Shown: one piece after another, positions 1 to 8,629 of the stretch
Layout: every line of letters begins with the position of its first letter
How positions within the stretch are numbered: the first letter of the stretch is position 1
Origin: Flavobacteriales bacterium UBA1986
GTDB taxonomy: Bacteria > Bacteroidota > Bacteroidia > Flavobacteriales_G > Salibacteraceae
Reading direction: 5' to 3'
DNA length: 64,000 nt
Assembly: GCA_002336245.1 (NCBI GenBank)
Contig: DDDG01000027.1
Location: forward strand, 42,592 to 106,591
The notes under the pieces: model-generated
The model's database searches: none
What the model was told of the DNA's origin: nothing
What the model saw: only the letters and a program-made list of their open reading frames with translations
Made by a program: the position numbers and the translations under genes

Positions 1-46
1 GCTATTCGAAACTGAAGAAGAGGAAGACGAAAGCTGGGGATTTTAA
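1..46 (+). CDS. C-terminal end of an upstream gene (partial)
   Basis: From base 2 one frame reads LFETEEEEDESWGF and stops at TAA 44-46. The acidic tail ending in an aromatic pair looks like a genuine protein end rather than noise, but 14 residues are too few to name a family. The start lies left of the window. The frame is inferred only from the absence of stops and the abrupt change to repeat sequence just after it. Confidence 0.4.
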   Translation, partial: LFETEEEEDESWGF

Positions 47-60
47 GACACAAAATTTCA

Positions 61-103
61 ACCAACCAACCAACCAACCAACCAACCAACCAACCAACCA
101 ACC
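61..103. repeat. (AACC)n tetranucleotide microsatellite, about 10.75 copies
   Basis: An uninterrupted run of the 4-base unit AACC fills 61-103 and abuts an ATG at 104, which opens a 30-codon ORF ending at TAG 194-196 that matches nothing I recognise. The next solid gene, the PadR regulator, starts 165 bases downstream. Tetranucleotide tracts of this length are known to change copy number by slipped-strand mispairing. Whether this one affects expression of the downstream genes is inference. Confidence 0.9.
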
Positions 104-267
104 ATGAAAACAATCACCACAACATTCCTCATCAAAGGCAGCAGTTTAAAAAGCTGTGCCTCTGGTGTTGGAATATTCAAATTATCTGAAGGATAGCGAG
201 GAAAGCTATTTCTTCTCTCCACTGAAGGAGATGTTTAAGTCAACAACAAAAAATTTAAATAAGAACT

Positions 268-603
268 ATGAATGTAGAGAACACCAAAGCCCAAATGCGA
301 AAGGGAATCCTGGAGTTCTGTATCCTTTCAATCCTAGCTGAAGAAGAGGCTTATCCCTCCGACATCATTGCCAAGTTGAAAGATGCCAAACTCATTGTGG
401 TAGAAGGAACTTTATATCCTCTACTTACACGCTTAAAAAATACAGGGTTGCTTGCATATCGATGGGAAGAATCCACATCGGGGCCACCAAGAAAATATTA
501 CAAACTAACTGAATTAGGAATCAAATTCTCACAAGAACTTGCCTCGACATGGGAAGAGCTGCAATCGGCAGTGAACCAAGTGAAAAGCAAAAAAAACAAA
601 TAA
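268..603 (+). CDS. PadR-family transcriptional regulator
   Basis: This 111-residue protein is one PadR-type winged helix. The family pattern is clear: a helical start around KGILEFCILSIL, a recognition region near VEGTLYPLLTRLKNTGLL (about residues 48-66), and a wing with GPPRKYYKLTELG (about residues 77-89). PadR proteins usually repress adjacent genes and respond to envelope or small-molecule stress. It ends one base before the PspC-domain gene, so the two are almost certainly co-transcribed, and PadR/PspC pairs are common in Bacteroidota. I infer that it controls its own operon; no operator is identifiable by eye. The ATG at 268 gives a family-typical N-terminus. Confidence 0.93.
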   Translation: MNVENTKAQMRKGILEFCILSILAEEEAYPSDIIAKLKDAKLIVVEGTLYPLLTRLKNTGLLAYRWEESTSGPPRKYYKLTELGIKFSQELASTWEELQSAVNQVKSKKNK

Positions 604-604
604 G

Positions 605-2212
605 ATGAACAAGACTGTCTCAATCAACTTAGCCGGAATCATCTTCACAATAGATGACCAGGCCTACGCCAAGCTCAAAGATTACCTCGAAACCATTGAA
701 GGATACTTCAGCGAAGGCGACGGAAAAAAAGAAATCATGGGCGACATCGAAGCACGCATTGCTGAGATGTTCCAGGAAAAACTCAAAAACGGACGCATGG
801 TTGTCTCCATGGAAGACGTCGCGGAAGTGATGTCTATTATGGGCGAACCCGAGGCATACCTCGACGAGGAGGCTGAGCAAGCACAAAAAGCGCGCAGTAC
901 CCAAGATGAGTATGAGCCGAAAGCTAGCTCAAGTGCCAAGCGACTCTTTCGCGACCCAGATCGACGTGTATTCGGTGGAGTGTGCTCGGGAATCGGACAC
1001 TACTTCAACATCGACCCAGTCATTTTGCGCATTCTCTTCGTGGTGAGTTTCATCTTCTTCGGAACTGGAATACTCATCTACATCATCCTCTGGCTCGTGG
1101 TACCTAAAGCAATCACTGCCGCCGACAAGTTGGCGATGAAAGGCGAGGCCATCAACGTCGAGAACATCAAACGAAAAGTGCAAGAAGAGGGCGAATTCGT
1201 AAAAAAAAAGTTTGACGAAGTAGCTGGTAAGGCGAGCAAAGCAAGTCGTTCCATCACGGATCGAAGTGGCGACTTCATTGAACGCTTGGGCAAATTCATT
1301 CTCAACCTAGTGAACTACATCTTTCGCTTCTTTGGGAAGTTTTTAGGAATCATATTTCTGGTAGCCTCAAGCATTGGGATTGTAAGCCTGGTTTCCGCCA
1401 CAGTAATGAATGGAAACGTTGCATTCTTTCACGTTGACGAATTTGAGTACAGCGGTAACTTCGGCAACATCGCCAACTATTTCTTCCAAAGCAACGGCGA
1501 ACTGAATTTCTTCATTATAGGCGCACTTCTACTTAGTTGTGCTCCACTTGGCTTCCTCTTCATCGCTGGACTCAAATTGCTCGGTTCAAAAATCAGTTTG
1601 AGATGGCCAGCATTGGGCTTGGGAACTGCCTTCCTCATAGGACTCATCATTACCATTGTAGCCAGCGGTCGAGTTAGTAAGCAATTTTCAGTTGACGACG
1701 GAATAAAAACTGAGATTGCCATTGCCCCAACTTTAGCCGACACCTTCTACGTAAGCGTCACGAATGCCGAGAAATACGGGAAGCGCAGACACGGTTTGGG
1801 ATCTAAATTGGTTTCACTTGACGACGAAAAGCTGCGCATTAAGGACGTTGGTTTTGATGTTGTTGAGAGTCCCGACGATTCGATTTACGTTCAAATCCTC
1901 ATGAACAGTCGAGGTTCGAGCGTGAAGGAGTGCCGAGTACGAGCAGAAAAAATCGAGTACAAATTCAACATTACCGACAACTACTTGAGCTTCGATCCTT
2001 TCTTCGTCGTTCGAAAAGAAGACGGTTGGAGAATGCAAGATGTTGCGATTCGCTTGATGCTCCCTCAAGGCAAATCGGTGTACCTCGGTGAGAGTACCGA
2101 CATCATTCTCGACGATGTGCAAAACGTCACCAACACCCACGACCGAGATATGATCCGTAAAACGTGGCGCATGGAGAGTGACGGATTGAGCTGTACTTCC
2201 TGCGGAATCTGA
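605..2212 (+). CDS. PspC-domain membrane protein
   Basis: A 535-residue protein. Residues 1-90 are a soluble region whose pattern (SINLAGIIFTIDDQAY, later VMSIMGEPEAYL) recurs in Bacteroidota PspC proteins. The PspC domain lies at about residues 113-170 (KRLFRDPDRRVFGGVCSGIG, then a long hydrophobic segment). Three more membrane segments fall near residues 240-265, 300-325 and 335-355, followed by a C-terminal domain of about 180 residues that is probably beta-rich and extracytoplasmic. PspC domains act in phage-shock envelope-stress sensing. It starts one base after the PadR stop. The exact signal sensed is unknown. Confidence 0.9.
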   Translation: MNKTVSINLAGIIFTIDDQAYAKLKDYLETIEGYFSEGDGKKEIMGDIEARIAEMFQEKLKNGRMVVSMEDVAEVMSIMGEPEAYLDEEAEQAQKARSTQDEYEPKASSSAKRLFRDPDRRVFGGVCSGIGHYFNIDPVILRILFVVSFIFFGTGILIYIILWLVVPKAITAADKLAMKGEAINVENIKRKVQEEGEFVKKKFDEVAGKASKASRSITDRSGDFIERLGKFILNLVNYIFRFFGKFLGIIFLVASSIGIVSLVSATVMNGNVAFFHVDEFEYSGNFGNIANYFFQSNGELNFFIIGALLLSCAPLGFLFIAGLKLLGSKISLRWPALGLGTAFLIGLIITIVASGRVSKQFSVDDGIKTEIAIAPTLADTFYVSVTNAEKYGKRRHGLGSKLVSLDDEKLRIKDVGFDVVESPDDSIYVQILMNSRGSSVKECRVRAEKIEYKFNITDNYLSFDPFFVVRKEDGWRMQDVAIRLMLPQGKSVYLGESTDIILDDVQNVTNTHDRDMIRKTWRMESDGLSCTSCGI

Positions 2213-2224
2213 TAAATGAAAAAT

Positions 2225-2268
2225 GAGCCTGAGTGCCTTATGAATAGGCGCTTGGGCCTCTTTCTTTC
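2225..2268 (+). terminator. Predicted intrinsic terminator after the PspC gene
   Basis: Bases 2225-2238 pair with 2246-2260 to make a stem of about 14 pairs (several G-T wobbles, one bulged C at 2257) around the 7-base loop TATGAAT. A T-rich tail, TTTCTTTC, follows at 2261-2268. It lies 12 bases after the PspC stop and before the promoter of the next gene, the expected place for the end of the padR-pspC transcript. Confidence 0.6.
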
Positions 2269-2283
2269 AGGCTTGAAAATACT

Positions 2284-2291
2284 TAGCTTTG
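2284..2291 (+). promoter_or_regulatory. TAnnTTTG -7 box for the keto-acid dehydrogenase gene
   Basis: TAGCTTTG matches the Bacteroidota -7 consensus exactly and lies 28 bases before the ATG at 2320. No TTG with normal spacing is visible upstream, so the -33 half is weak. Confidence 0.55.
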
Positions 2292-2319
2292 CACACGAAT
2301 TCCGAGAACAATCACGCGC

Positions 2320-4728
2320 ATGGCGAAGGAGACAGAAATCGACGAAATAGACGAACTACAACTGAAAGAAGAGATTGTAAACGACTATAAAATAGCCTGT
2401 TTGAGCCGAGAGATGAGTCTCTTAGGTCGACGAGAAGTACTCACAGGTAAGGCCAAGTTTGGGATTTTTGGCGACGGGAAAGAGATTGCACAAATCGCTT
2501 TAGCCAAACAATTTCAGAACGGCGATTTTAGATCTGGCTACTACCGAGATCAAACCTTCATGATGGCCGCTGGCCTTCTAAAGCCTCAAGAATTTTTCGC
2601 TCAACTCTACGCTCACGCGGATGTAGATGCTGAACCGGCTTCCGCCGGTCGTCAGATGAACGGACACTATGCAACTCGCAGTTTAAACCCAGATGGGACT
2701 TGGCGAAATCTGATGGAGCAAAAGAACTCTTCTGCTGACATCTCCCCTACTGCTAGTCAGATGCCGAGACTTCTCGGACTGGCCTACGCATCAAGATTTT
2801 ATCGAAACAACCCGGAATTAAAAGATCACACAAACTTCTCGAACAAAGGAAATGAGATTGCCTTTGGAACCATCGGAGACGCAAGTACTTCAGAAGGTTT
2901 GTTCTGGGAAAGCATCAATGCAGCGGGAGTTCTTGGAGTTCCTATGGTCATCTCCGTATGGGACGATGGTCATGGAATTTCTGTAAGCAAGAAATATCAA
3001 ACCACCAAAGAGAGCATTTCAGAGATCCTTCAGGGATTTGAAAAAATCGACGAGCGCGGCGGGTACAAAATCATTCGCGCGAAAGGCTGGGATTATGGCC
3101 AACTCGTGCTCGCTTATGAGGAAGCCGCTGAAATTGCGCGCACCACACACACGCCTGTTCTTGTTCATGTAGAGGAGATGACACAGCCTCAAGGGCACTC
3201 TACCTCTGGGTCTCATGAGCGCTACAAAAGCGCAGAGCGATTGGCTTGGGAAACTGAATTCGACCCAATCACCAAGTTTGGCGAGTGGATGATCGATAAG
3301 GGTTTTGCGAGCCAGGAAGACTTAAATGGCTTTCAGGAAGCGGCTAAAAAAGAAGTTCGAACTCAAAAGGCCGAAGCTTGGAAGGCCTTCATGCTCAGCA
3401 TGAAAGCTGAGCTTTCAGAAATGCTCGAAATGCTTGAAGCCCTTGCAGCTGAGCATTCTAAATCAGATGATATTCGTGCAATCGCAAAAGACCTCTCTTC
3501 AGAAATGGATCCTATGCGGAAGGAAATTGTTTCCGCTGCAAGACGCTCCTTACGCCTGGTTCGCTCGGAAGAGAGTTCTGCGAAAAACACTTTATTGAAC
3601 TGGCTCACCGCCAGTAAAGCGGCCAACGAAGAGCGTTACTCCTCTCACCTACACTCTGAATCTGAGCTTTCCGCTCTGAACGTAAATGCCGTTGCTCCGG
3701 TACTTGATGAGGAGAAATTGGTCGATGGCCGAGAAGTAATCCGCGACAACTTCGATGCACTTCTCGCTAAGCATCCTGAGTTGATCATCTTCGGCGAAGA
3801 CTCTGGGAAAATTGGCGGAGTAAACCAAGGTCTGGAAGGACTTCAAGAAAAGTACGGCGAACACCGTGTGTTCGATACAGGGATTCGTGAAGCAACCATT
3901 ATTGGGCAGGGAATAGGAATGGCCATGCGTGGCTTACGTCCGGTGGCGGAGATTCAATACCTCGACTACCTACTCTATGCTCTTCAAGTGATGAGCGACG
4001 ATTTGGCTACGGTTCAATACAGAACCAAGGGCGGACAAAAAGCTCCTCTCATCATTCGAACCAGAGGACACCGTTTGGAAGGCGTTTGGCATTCAGGCTC
4101 ACCCATGGGCATGATTGTAAATGCTGCGCGAGGAATTCACGTTTGTGTTCCAAGAAATATGGTTCAGGCAGCAGGGATGTACAACACCTTGCTCGCCTCT
4201 GACGAACCTGGTTTGGTGATTGAAAGCCTGAACGGATACCGACTTAAAGAGAATCAACCTGCCAACCTCGGCGAGTATACCGTAGCCTTGGGTCAGCCTG
4301 AAGTAATTCATGAAGGAACCGACATTACTTTGGTTACTTATGGCTCCATGGTACGCATGGTAAGTCAGGTTGCAGAGCAATTAAAAGCCTACGACATTTC
4401 CGCAGAAGTCATTGACGTACAAACACTTCTACCCTTCGATCTCAATCATTCTATTGTTGAAAGTTTGAAGAAAACCAGCCGTGTTGTATTCATCGATGAA
4501 GACGTTCCGGGTGGTGGAACTGCCTATATGATGCAAAAGGTCTTGGACGAGCAAGGAGGCTACTTCCATCTCGATTCGAATCCAAAGTGTCTTTCTTCAA
4601 AAGAACACCGACCCGCATATGGATCCGATGGAGACTACTTTTCGAAGCCGAGCTTAGAAGACATCTTCGACGCCGCATATGAGATTATGCACGAAGCTGA
4701 CCCCAAGAAATACCCTCGCATCTACTAG
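2320..4728 (+). CDS. Fused alpha/beta 2-oxo-acid dehydrogenase E1 component
   Basis: An 802-residue thiamine-diphosphate enzyme joining E1-alpha (about residues 20-400) to E1-beta (about residues 465-795) in one chain. Such enzymes decarboxylate branched-chain 2-oxo acids (or pyruvate) and pass the acyl group to lipoyl E2. The alpha half has the conserved GHSTSGSHERYK region. The beta half has IIFGEDSGKIGGVNQGL, the substrate-entry region FDTGIREATIIGQGIGMAM and the C-terminal VIDVQTLLPFD. The usual TPP motif (GDG ... NN) reads GDASTSEG ... WDDGHGIS, a variant I associate with this fused Bacteroidota subfamily. E2 and E3 are not adjacent. Substrate cannot be fixed from sequence. Confidence 0.88.
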   Translation: MAKETEIDEIDELQLKEEIVNDYKIACLSREMSLLGRREVLTGKAKFGIFGDGKEIAQIALAKQFQNGDFRSGYYRDQTFMMAAGLLKPQEFFAQLYAHADVDAEPASAGRQMNGHYATRSLNPDGTWRNLMEQKNSSADISPTASQMPRLLGLAYASRFYRNNPELKDHTNFSNKGNEIAFGTIGDASTSEGLFWESINAAGVLGVPMVISVWDDGHGISVSKKYQTTKESISEILQGFEKIDERGGYKIIRAKGWDYGQLVLAYEEAAEIARTTHTPVLVHVEEMTQPQGHSTSGSHERYKSAERLAWETEFDPITKFGEWMIDKGFASQEDLNGFQEAAKKEVRTQKAEAWKAFMLSMKAELSEMLEMLEALAAEHSKSDDIRAIAKDLSSEMDPMRKEIVSAARRSLRLVRSEESSAKNTLLNWLTASKAANEERYSSHLHSESELSALNVNAVAPVLDEEKLVDGREVIRDNFDALLAKHPELIIFGEDSGKIGGVNQGLEGLQEKYGEHRVFDTGIREATIIGQGIGMAMRGLRPVAEIQYLDYLLYALQVMSDDLATVQYRTKGGQKAPLIIRTRGHRLEGVWHSGSPMGMIVNAARGIHVCVPRNMVQAAGMYNTLLASDEPGLVIESLNGYRLKENQPANLGEYTVALGQPEVIHEGTDITLVTYGSMVRMVSQVAEQLKAYDISAEVIDVQTLLPFDLNHSIVESLKKTSRVVFIDEDVPGGGTAYMMQKVLDEQGGYFHLDSNPKCLSSKEHRPAYGSDGDYFSKPSLEDIFDAAYEIMHEADPKKYPRIY

Positions 4729-4746
4729 AGCATCCGATTCAACTCT

Positions 4747-5508
4747 ATGCTCAGACTCCTTCTCTTTGCGCTCTCATTCTTCCTTCTTGGAAACTCTGTG
4801 CGCAGTCAGGAAGGCATTAAGAAAATTGAGAAGTACCAAATCACTTTTCTACTCGCTCCGAGTATTGAGCGCCTGAATGACCGTACCATCAAGCTTGCTC
4901 TTCCACTCGAATGGAAACCTTCATACCACATCGGGATTGAATACAAACGATTCCTCGATCCCGATTTGAGCTTTTCGACGGGTTTATTTTTCCAGAACAA
5001 AGGCTTTAAAACACGTCCAAAAATTTTGCGCTCCGATGGAACCTTCGACGATACTAAGCGTGGAAACATCATTATATCAGCGCGTTACCTAACCATTCCA
5101 GTCGGTTTTGATAAGCATTTTCAGATCAAACGAAAGTTTCACTTTATGATTAGTGGAGGATTTATGGGTGGATACCTCATCAACCAAACCTTCAACGGAA
5201 AACGCTTCAACGCACCCGACAATTTGAGAGACCCACTTTTTGGTGCATTCTCAAATCAGGTGAGCAACATCACCTGGTTCAACCGTAAGTATTTTGCTTG
5301 GAATGTAGGAGTCGGATTCATTCAATACATCAAGTCGAAATTGATTGTAATCATTCAGCCCATGTACCAGCGCCAGTTCACCAACGCCCTCGACCCCGAC
5401 GGTCCTTTGGTTCGCGCTGAGAAGCCGCGCTTGGATTCATTCAGTTTAGATTTGAAAGCAGGTTACTTCTTCAACAAACAGATTAAAAACGCACGTAAAT
5501 CCTTCTGA
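4747..5508 (+). CDS. Outer-membrane beta-barrel protein (PorT-like size)
   Basis: A 253-residue protein beginning MLRLLLFALSFFLLGNS with a cleavage-type region ending VRSQ, then alternating hydrophobic/aromatic strands (HIGIEYKRFLDPDLSFSTG, FAWNVGVGFIQYIKSKLIV) and a C-terminal strand LDLKAGYFF. This is the pattern of Bacteroidota 8-stranded barrel proteins (outer membrane beta-barrel / PorT-like). It starts 18 bases after the E1 gene, and its stop TGA overlaps the murQ ATG by one base (5508), so barrel and murQ are translationally linked. Function unknown; coupling to murQ hints at cell-envelope work. Confidence 0.8.
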   Translation: MLRLLLFALSFFLLGNSVRSQEGIKKIEKYQITFLLAPSIERLNDRTIKLALPLEWKPSYHIGIEYKRFLDPDLSFSTGLFFQNKGFKTRPKILRSDGTFDDTKRGNIIISARYLTIPVGFDKHFQIKRKFHFMISGGFMGGYLINQTFNGKRFNAPDNLRDPLFGAFSNQVSNITWFNRKYFAWNVGVGFIQYIKSKLIVIIQPMYQRQFTNALDPDGPLVRAEKPRLDSFSLDLKAGYFFNKQIKNARKSF

Positions 5509-6314
5509 TGACCTTCATCCGCACCACAGAACAAGAATCGAATCACCAGGATTTGGACAAAATGAGTAGTCTGAAATTGCTCAAGAACATCAATGCCGAA
5601 GACCAAAGTGTTCCAAAGGCTATTGAGAAGGTACTTCCCAAGATTGAAGCTTTGGTGGATGTGATTGTAGAGAAGTTCAAAGCCGGCGGGCGACTGTTTT
5701 ACATCGGTGCAGGAACTTCTGGCCGATTGGGAATTGTAGACGCCAGCGAGTGTCCGCCGACCTATGGAGTACCTCATGGCATGGTTGTCGGCTTAATGGC
5801 TGGTGGCGATTCAGCGATGCGCAAAGCGGTTGAGTTTGCCGAAGACGATGAAGAAGGTGCCTGGAAAGATCTTGCGGAGCACCGCATTGGAAAAGACGAT
5901 GTGCTGGTTGGAATCGCAGCTTCGGGAACTACACCTTATGTGATTGGTGGCTTGAGAAAAGCTCGAGAAGAAGGAATTACGACGGGCTGCATCTGTTGCA
6001 ACTCTGGATCTCCAGTGGGTGACCATGCGGACTTCCCTATTGAAGTTGTTGTTGGTCCGGAGTTCGTTACAGGAAGCACACGCATGAAATCGGGAACTGC
6101 CCAAAAACTGGTTTTAAACATGCTCACTACTGCCGCTATGATTGGCATTGGGCGAGTGAAAGGCAACCGAATGGTTGATATGCAACTCTCGAACAATAAG
6201 CTTGTAGACAGAGGCACTAAGATGGTGATGGAAGAGCTGGGGGTGGATTACGAAACCGCCAATAAGTTGCTGAAAGAGCACGGGAGTGTGAGGAAAGCCG
6301 TGGAAATGAGTTGA
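5508..6314 (+). CDS. murQ: N-acetylmuramic acid 6-phosphate etherase
   Basis: A 268-residue SIS-domain enzyme that cleaves the lactyl ether of MurNAc-6-phosphate to give GlcNAc-6-phosphate and D-lactate in cell-wall recycling. The diagnostic stretch GAGTSGRLGIVDASECPPTY is at about residues 66-85, followed by the sugar-phosphate-binding region VGIAASGTTPYVIGGL and GSTRMKSGTAQKL. A UBA-like helical tail (ELGVDYETANKLL) closes the protein. It is about 30 residues shorter than the E. coli protein, as often seen in Bacteroidota. No kinase or transporter for the substrate is adjacent. Confidence 0.95.
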   Translation: MTFIRTTEQESNHQDLDKMSSLKLLKNINAEDQSVPKAIEKVLPKIEALVDVIVEKFKAGGRLFYIGAGTSGRLGIVDASECPPTYGVPHGMVVGLMAGGDSAMRKAVEFAEDDEEGAWKDLAEHRIGKDDVLVGIAASGTTPYVIGGLRKAREEGITTGCICCNSGSPVGDHADFPIEVVVGPEFVTGSTRMKSGTAQKLVLNMLTTAAMIGIGRVKGNRMVDMQLSNNKLVDRGTKMVMEELGVDYETANKLLKEHGSVRKAVEMS

Positions 6315-6429
6315 TGTGTAGATGTGTAGATGTGAAAATTAGAAAATGTGCGAATGTGGAAATTGATTACTTGTCACTCGTAACTTGTCACTCGTAACCT
6401 GTAATTCGTAATCAGTAATCGAAAATAAA
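6315..6429. repeat. Intergenic low-complexity repeats (GATGTGTA and GTAATCAG-type units)
   Basis: Between the convergent murQ and subtilase genes the sequence consists of degenerate short units: GATGTGTA copies at about 6313-6333, then variants of CTTGTCACTCGTAA and GTAATTCGTAATCAGTAATC up to 6420. Similar units recur at 13775-13808, 28085-28105, 29568-29590, 29935-29960 and 30179-30212. No gene or clear terminator stem is seen. Confidence 0.6.
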
Positions 6430-8619
6430 TCATTGACTCCCCTTCACAAACTTGAGAACTTCAATTCCCTCTTCCGTCTCCAAGTGCAGTAAGTAGGTTC
6501 CAAAAGAGAGTTTCTGTACATCAATTGAGGACTCAAAAGACCCAGTCAACATCCTTCTTCCTTGTAAGTCAAAAATCCGGTAGGCCTCTACTAGCCTTCC
6601 TTCAGGAATTTGAACCATCAGTTCGTCGCTGACGGTGTTCGGGTAAATCAGAAACTCCGAAGGTTCATCTTCAATTTCACGACTCATCCAAATCGCAGCG
6701 GTTTTAACTGCCTCTAAGGCGTTTGCCTTGCCCATTCCCCAGATGGTACTTCCACCGCTTGGTATTGTGTCTGTGCGAACATCTGTGCGCGTGCTGGAGC
6801 GAAGAATCTCTTTGACCTGTGATGGCGATAGAAAGGGGTTGGCTTCTAACATCAAGGCTACAATCCCGGTGGTCATTGGCGCAGACATAGAAGTTCCTGA
6901 AAAGCGGGTAAAGCCATAAGTTCTGCCGTTGAAGGACACACTGTCCTCGAAGAAATAATTGTCGTCGGCAAAGGAGCTAATGGATGAGAGCACATTCACC
7001 CCGGGAGCTGTAAGGTCTGGCTTCATGCGCTCATCGATGGTTGGGCCATGACTTGAAAAGCTGGCAATGCTTCCGGGAATCCAAGTTTGATTTGGCAAGC
7101 GGATGTCGGAGGAATGCGCGCCAACAGCAATGATCTTCTCAGCACAGGCTGGCTCCCCTATCCCGTATTCATTGTCGCCGGAAGGCCCACCAAAAAAGGA
7201 AGTGAAGGAACTTCCTGCATTGCCTTCACCTGAACTTTGGTCGAGCAAATTGTAGAGATGCACTCTCCCTGAACTTGCAGCTACATGAACTACAACCGAC
7301 AAAGCAGCATTGGGCTTTTTGAGTCGCAAACGAATGTGTGGAGCAAAACTCTGTGGGTGTTCATCATCAATGTCCATTTTAAAATAGAGCGTATCGTTTC
7401 CTACTACAATGAAGCTATCAATGAACGATGCTGAAGTGGCTGTGTGGAACCAAGGACTTGAAGCTAGCTTGGTGTTTACTTGGTACAAATCAAATGAGGT
7501 GGAGAAGCTTTGCGATTGCCCCCCAAACATGCTCACACTCTGTCCGTACTGTCGATCAATCACATTGTTGGGGAAGAAACTTACGCCACACGAAAGCGTA
7601 TCGCCAGGGAAATCTTGTTTGATGTGGAAGTTATCGTCGCCGTTATTCCCACCTGAGGTGACGACTACCACGCCTTCTTCCGTGAGTTGATTCAGCGCTA
7701 AGCTCAAAAGAGAAGAGCCGTCTAAGGGCCCCAAATTGTACAATCCCCAACTCATGTTGATGACGAGTCGCTTGTTTTCCGTTTCAGCGAAATCTTGCAT
7801 CCAGGCTATGGCTTCCATGAAAGCACCAGCATCCAGCAAGATGCTCGCGAAAATGAAATTCGCTTCTGGAGCTACTCCTGTTAAGCCAATACCCGCACCT
7901 CCACCACCAGCAATGCCCGCCACATGACTTCCATGAGTCGCATTACCATAGTAGGTTCCTGAAGTATCCGATTGAGCAGCAAGAACGTTTGACGTTCCAA
8001 GGTACTCGGTTCCGAAATTGGAGCCAGCAGGCGCAGGTCCAGACGTTTTGAATTGATCCCAAGCCGCCATGATGCGGTTGTTGGTTAAACTGCTGTCGTA
8101 AAACATTGGATGACCGTAGTCGAAACCCCAATCGGTGACACCGATGAGCACCCCTTTTCCGGTGTAGGACTTCGAAAGCCCCAGTCCGAGGTGCACGGAG
8201 TCGGCTCTCACGTCCTGCACTGCCCGCTCTAAGTTGCGGTGAATCTTCGCTGCCACTTCGATGTATTCGACTTTCTGTAGAGTATGAATGGCATCTAAAT
8301 GCTTCAAATCAACCTTCAGACTAACCACATTTCCAATCCGAGATCCGAAGCTCACTCCTTCTGGAAGATCCGATGCATCGAAATCTGTAGAAACCTTTGC
8401 CAGCATACTGAGCGCAGGACGACCGTCAATCCTTTGAATCGGAAAATCCTTTTCCAGATCTTGCATGGAGACACCACGTTTGACCTGACTAGACTCCAAT
8501 TCTTGCAACTGATTCATGCTGATGGCAGAGAAGCTCACCTGCGCCTCCAAGCCGTTCATGCACGACATTGCCAACAATCCTAGGAATGCTAAAAGGCCGT
8601 ATGATTTCAATAGCTTCAT
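6430..8619 (-). CDS. Secreted subtilisin-like (S8) serine protease with T9SS type A sorting domain
   Basis: A 729-residue exported protease. Start ATG 8619 gives a signal peptide (MKLLKSYGLLAFLGLLAMSC); the longer frame start at 8688 would overlap aat and is rejected. The triad is visible: Asp163 in VTDWGFDYGHP, His229 in NATHGSHVAG, Ser577 in FSGTSMSAPM. A pro-region of about 120 residues precedes the catalytic domain, and a PA-like/jelly-roll insert separates His and Ser. The last 75 residues (LIYPNTVSDEL ... GTYLLHLETEEG) are a type A T9SS C-terminal domain, so it should cross the outer membrane and be anchored or released. The CMNG sequence after the hydrophobic run could also act as a lipobox. 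It follows aat by 10 bases. Confidence 0.92.
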   Translation of the reverse strand: MKLLKSYGLLAFLGLLAMSCMNGLEAQVSFSAISMNQLQELESSQVKRGVSMQDLEKDFPIQRIDGRPALSMLAKVSTDFDASDLPEGVSFGSRIGNVVSLKVDLKHLDAIHTLQKVEYIEVAAKIHRNLERAVQDVRADSVHLGLGLSKSYTGKGVLIGVTDWGFDYGHPMFYDSSLTNNRIMAAWDQFKTSGPAPAGSNFGTEYLGTSNVLAAQSDTSGTYYGNATHGSHVAGIAGGGGAGIGLTGVAPEANFIFASILLDAGAFMEAIAWMQDFAETENKRLVINMSWGLYNLGPLDGSSLLSLALNQLTEEGVVVVTSGGNNGDDNFHIKQDFPGDTLSCGVSFFPNNVIDRQYGQSVSMFGGQSQSFSTSFDLYQVNTKLASSPWFHTATSASFIDSFIVVGNDTLYFKMDIDDEHPQSFAPHIRLRLKKPNAALSVVVHVAASSGRVHLYNLLDQSSGEGNAGSSFTSFFGGPSGDNEYGIGEPACAEKIIAVGAHSSDIRLPNQTWIPGSIASFSSHGPTIDERMKPDLTAPGVNVLSSISSFADDNYFFEDSVSFNGRTYGFTRFSGTSMSAPMTTGIVALMLEANPFLSPSQVKEILRSSTRTDVRTDTIPSGGSTIWGMGKANALEAVKTAAIWMSREIEDEPSEFLIYPNTVSDELMVQIPEGRLVEAYRIFDLQGRRMLTGSFESSIDVQKLSFGTYLLHLETEEGIEVLKFVKGSQ

Positions 8620-8629
8620 AATGTTTGGT

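Noticed and set aside
104..196. 30-codon ORF directly after the AACC tract
   Set aside because: Its position is suggestive, but the composition shows no signal peptide or family pattern, so it is mentioned with the repeat and not called as a gene.
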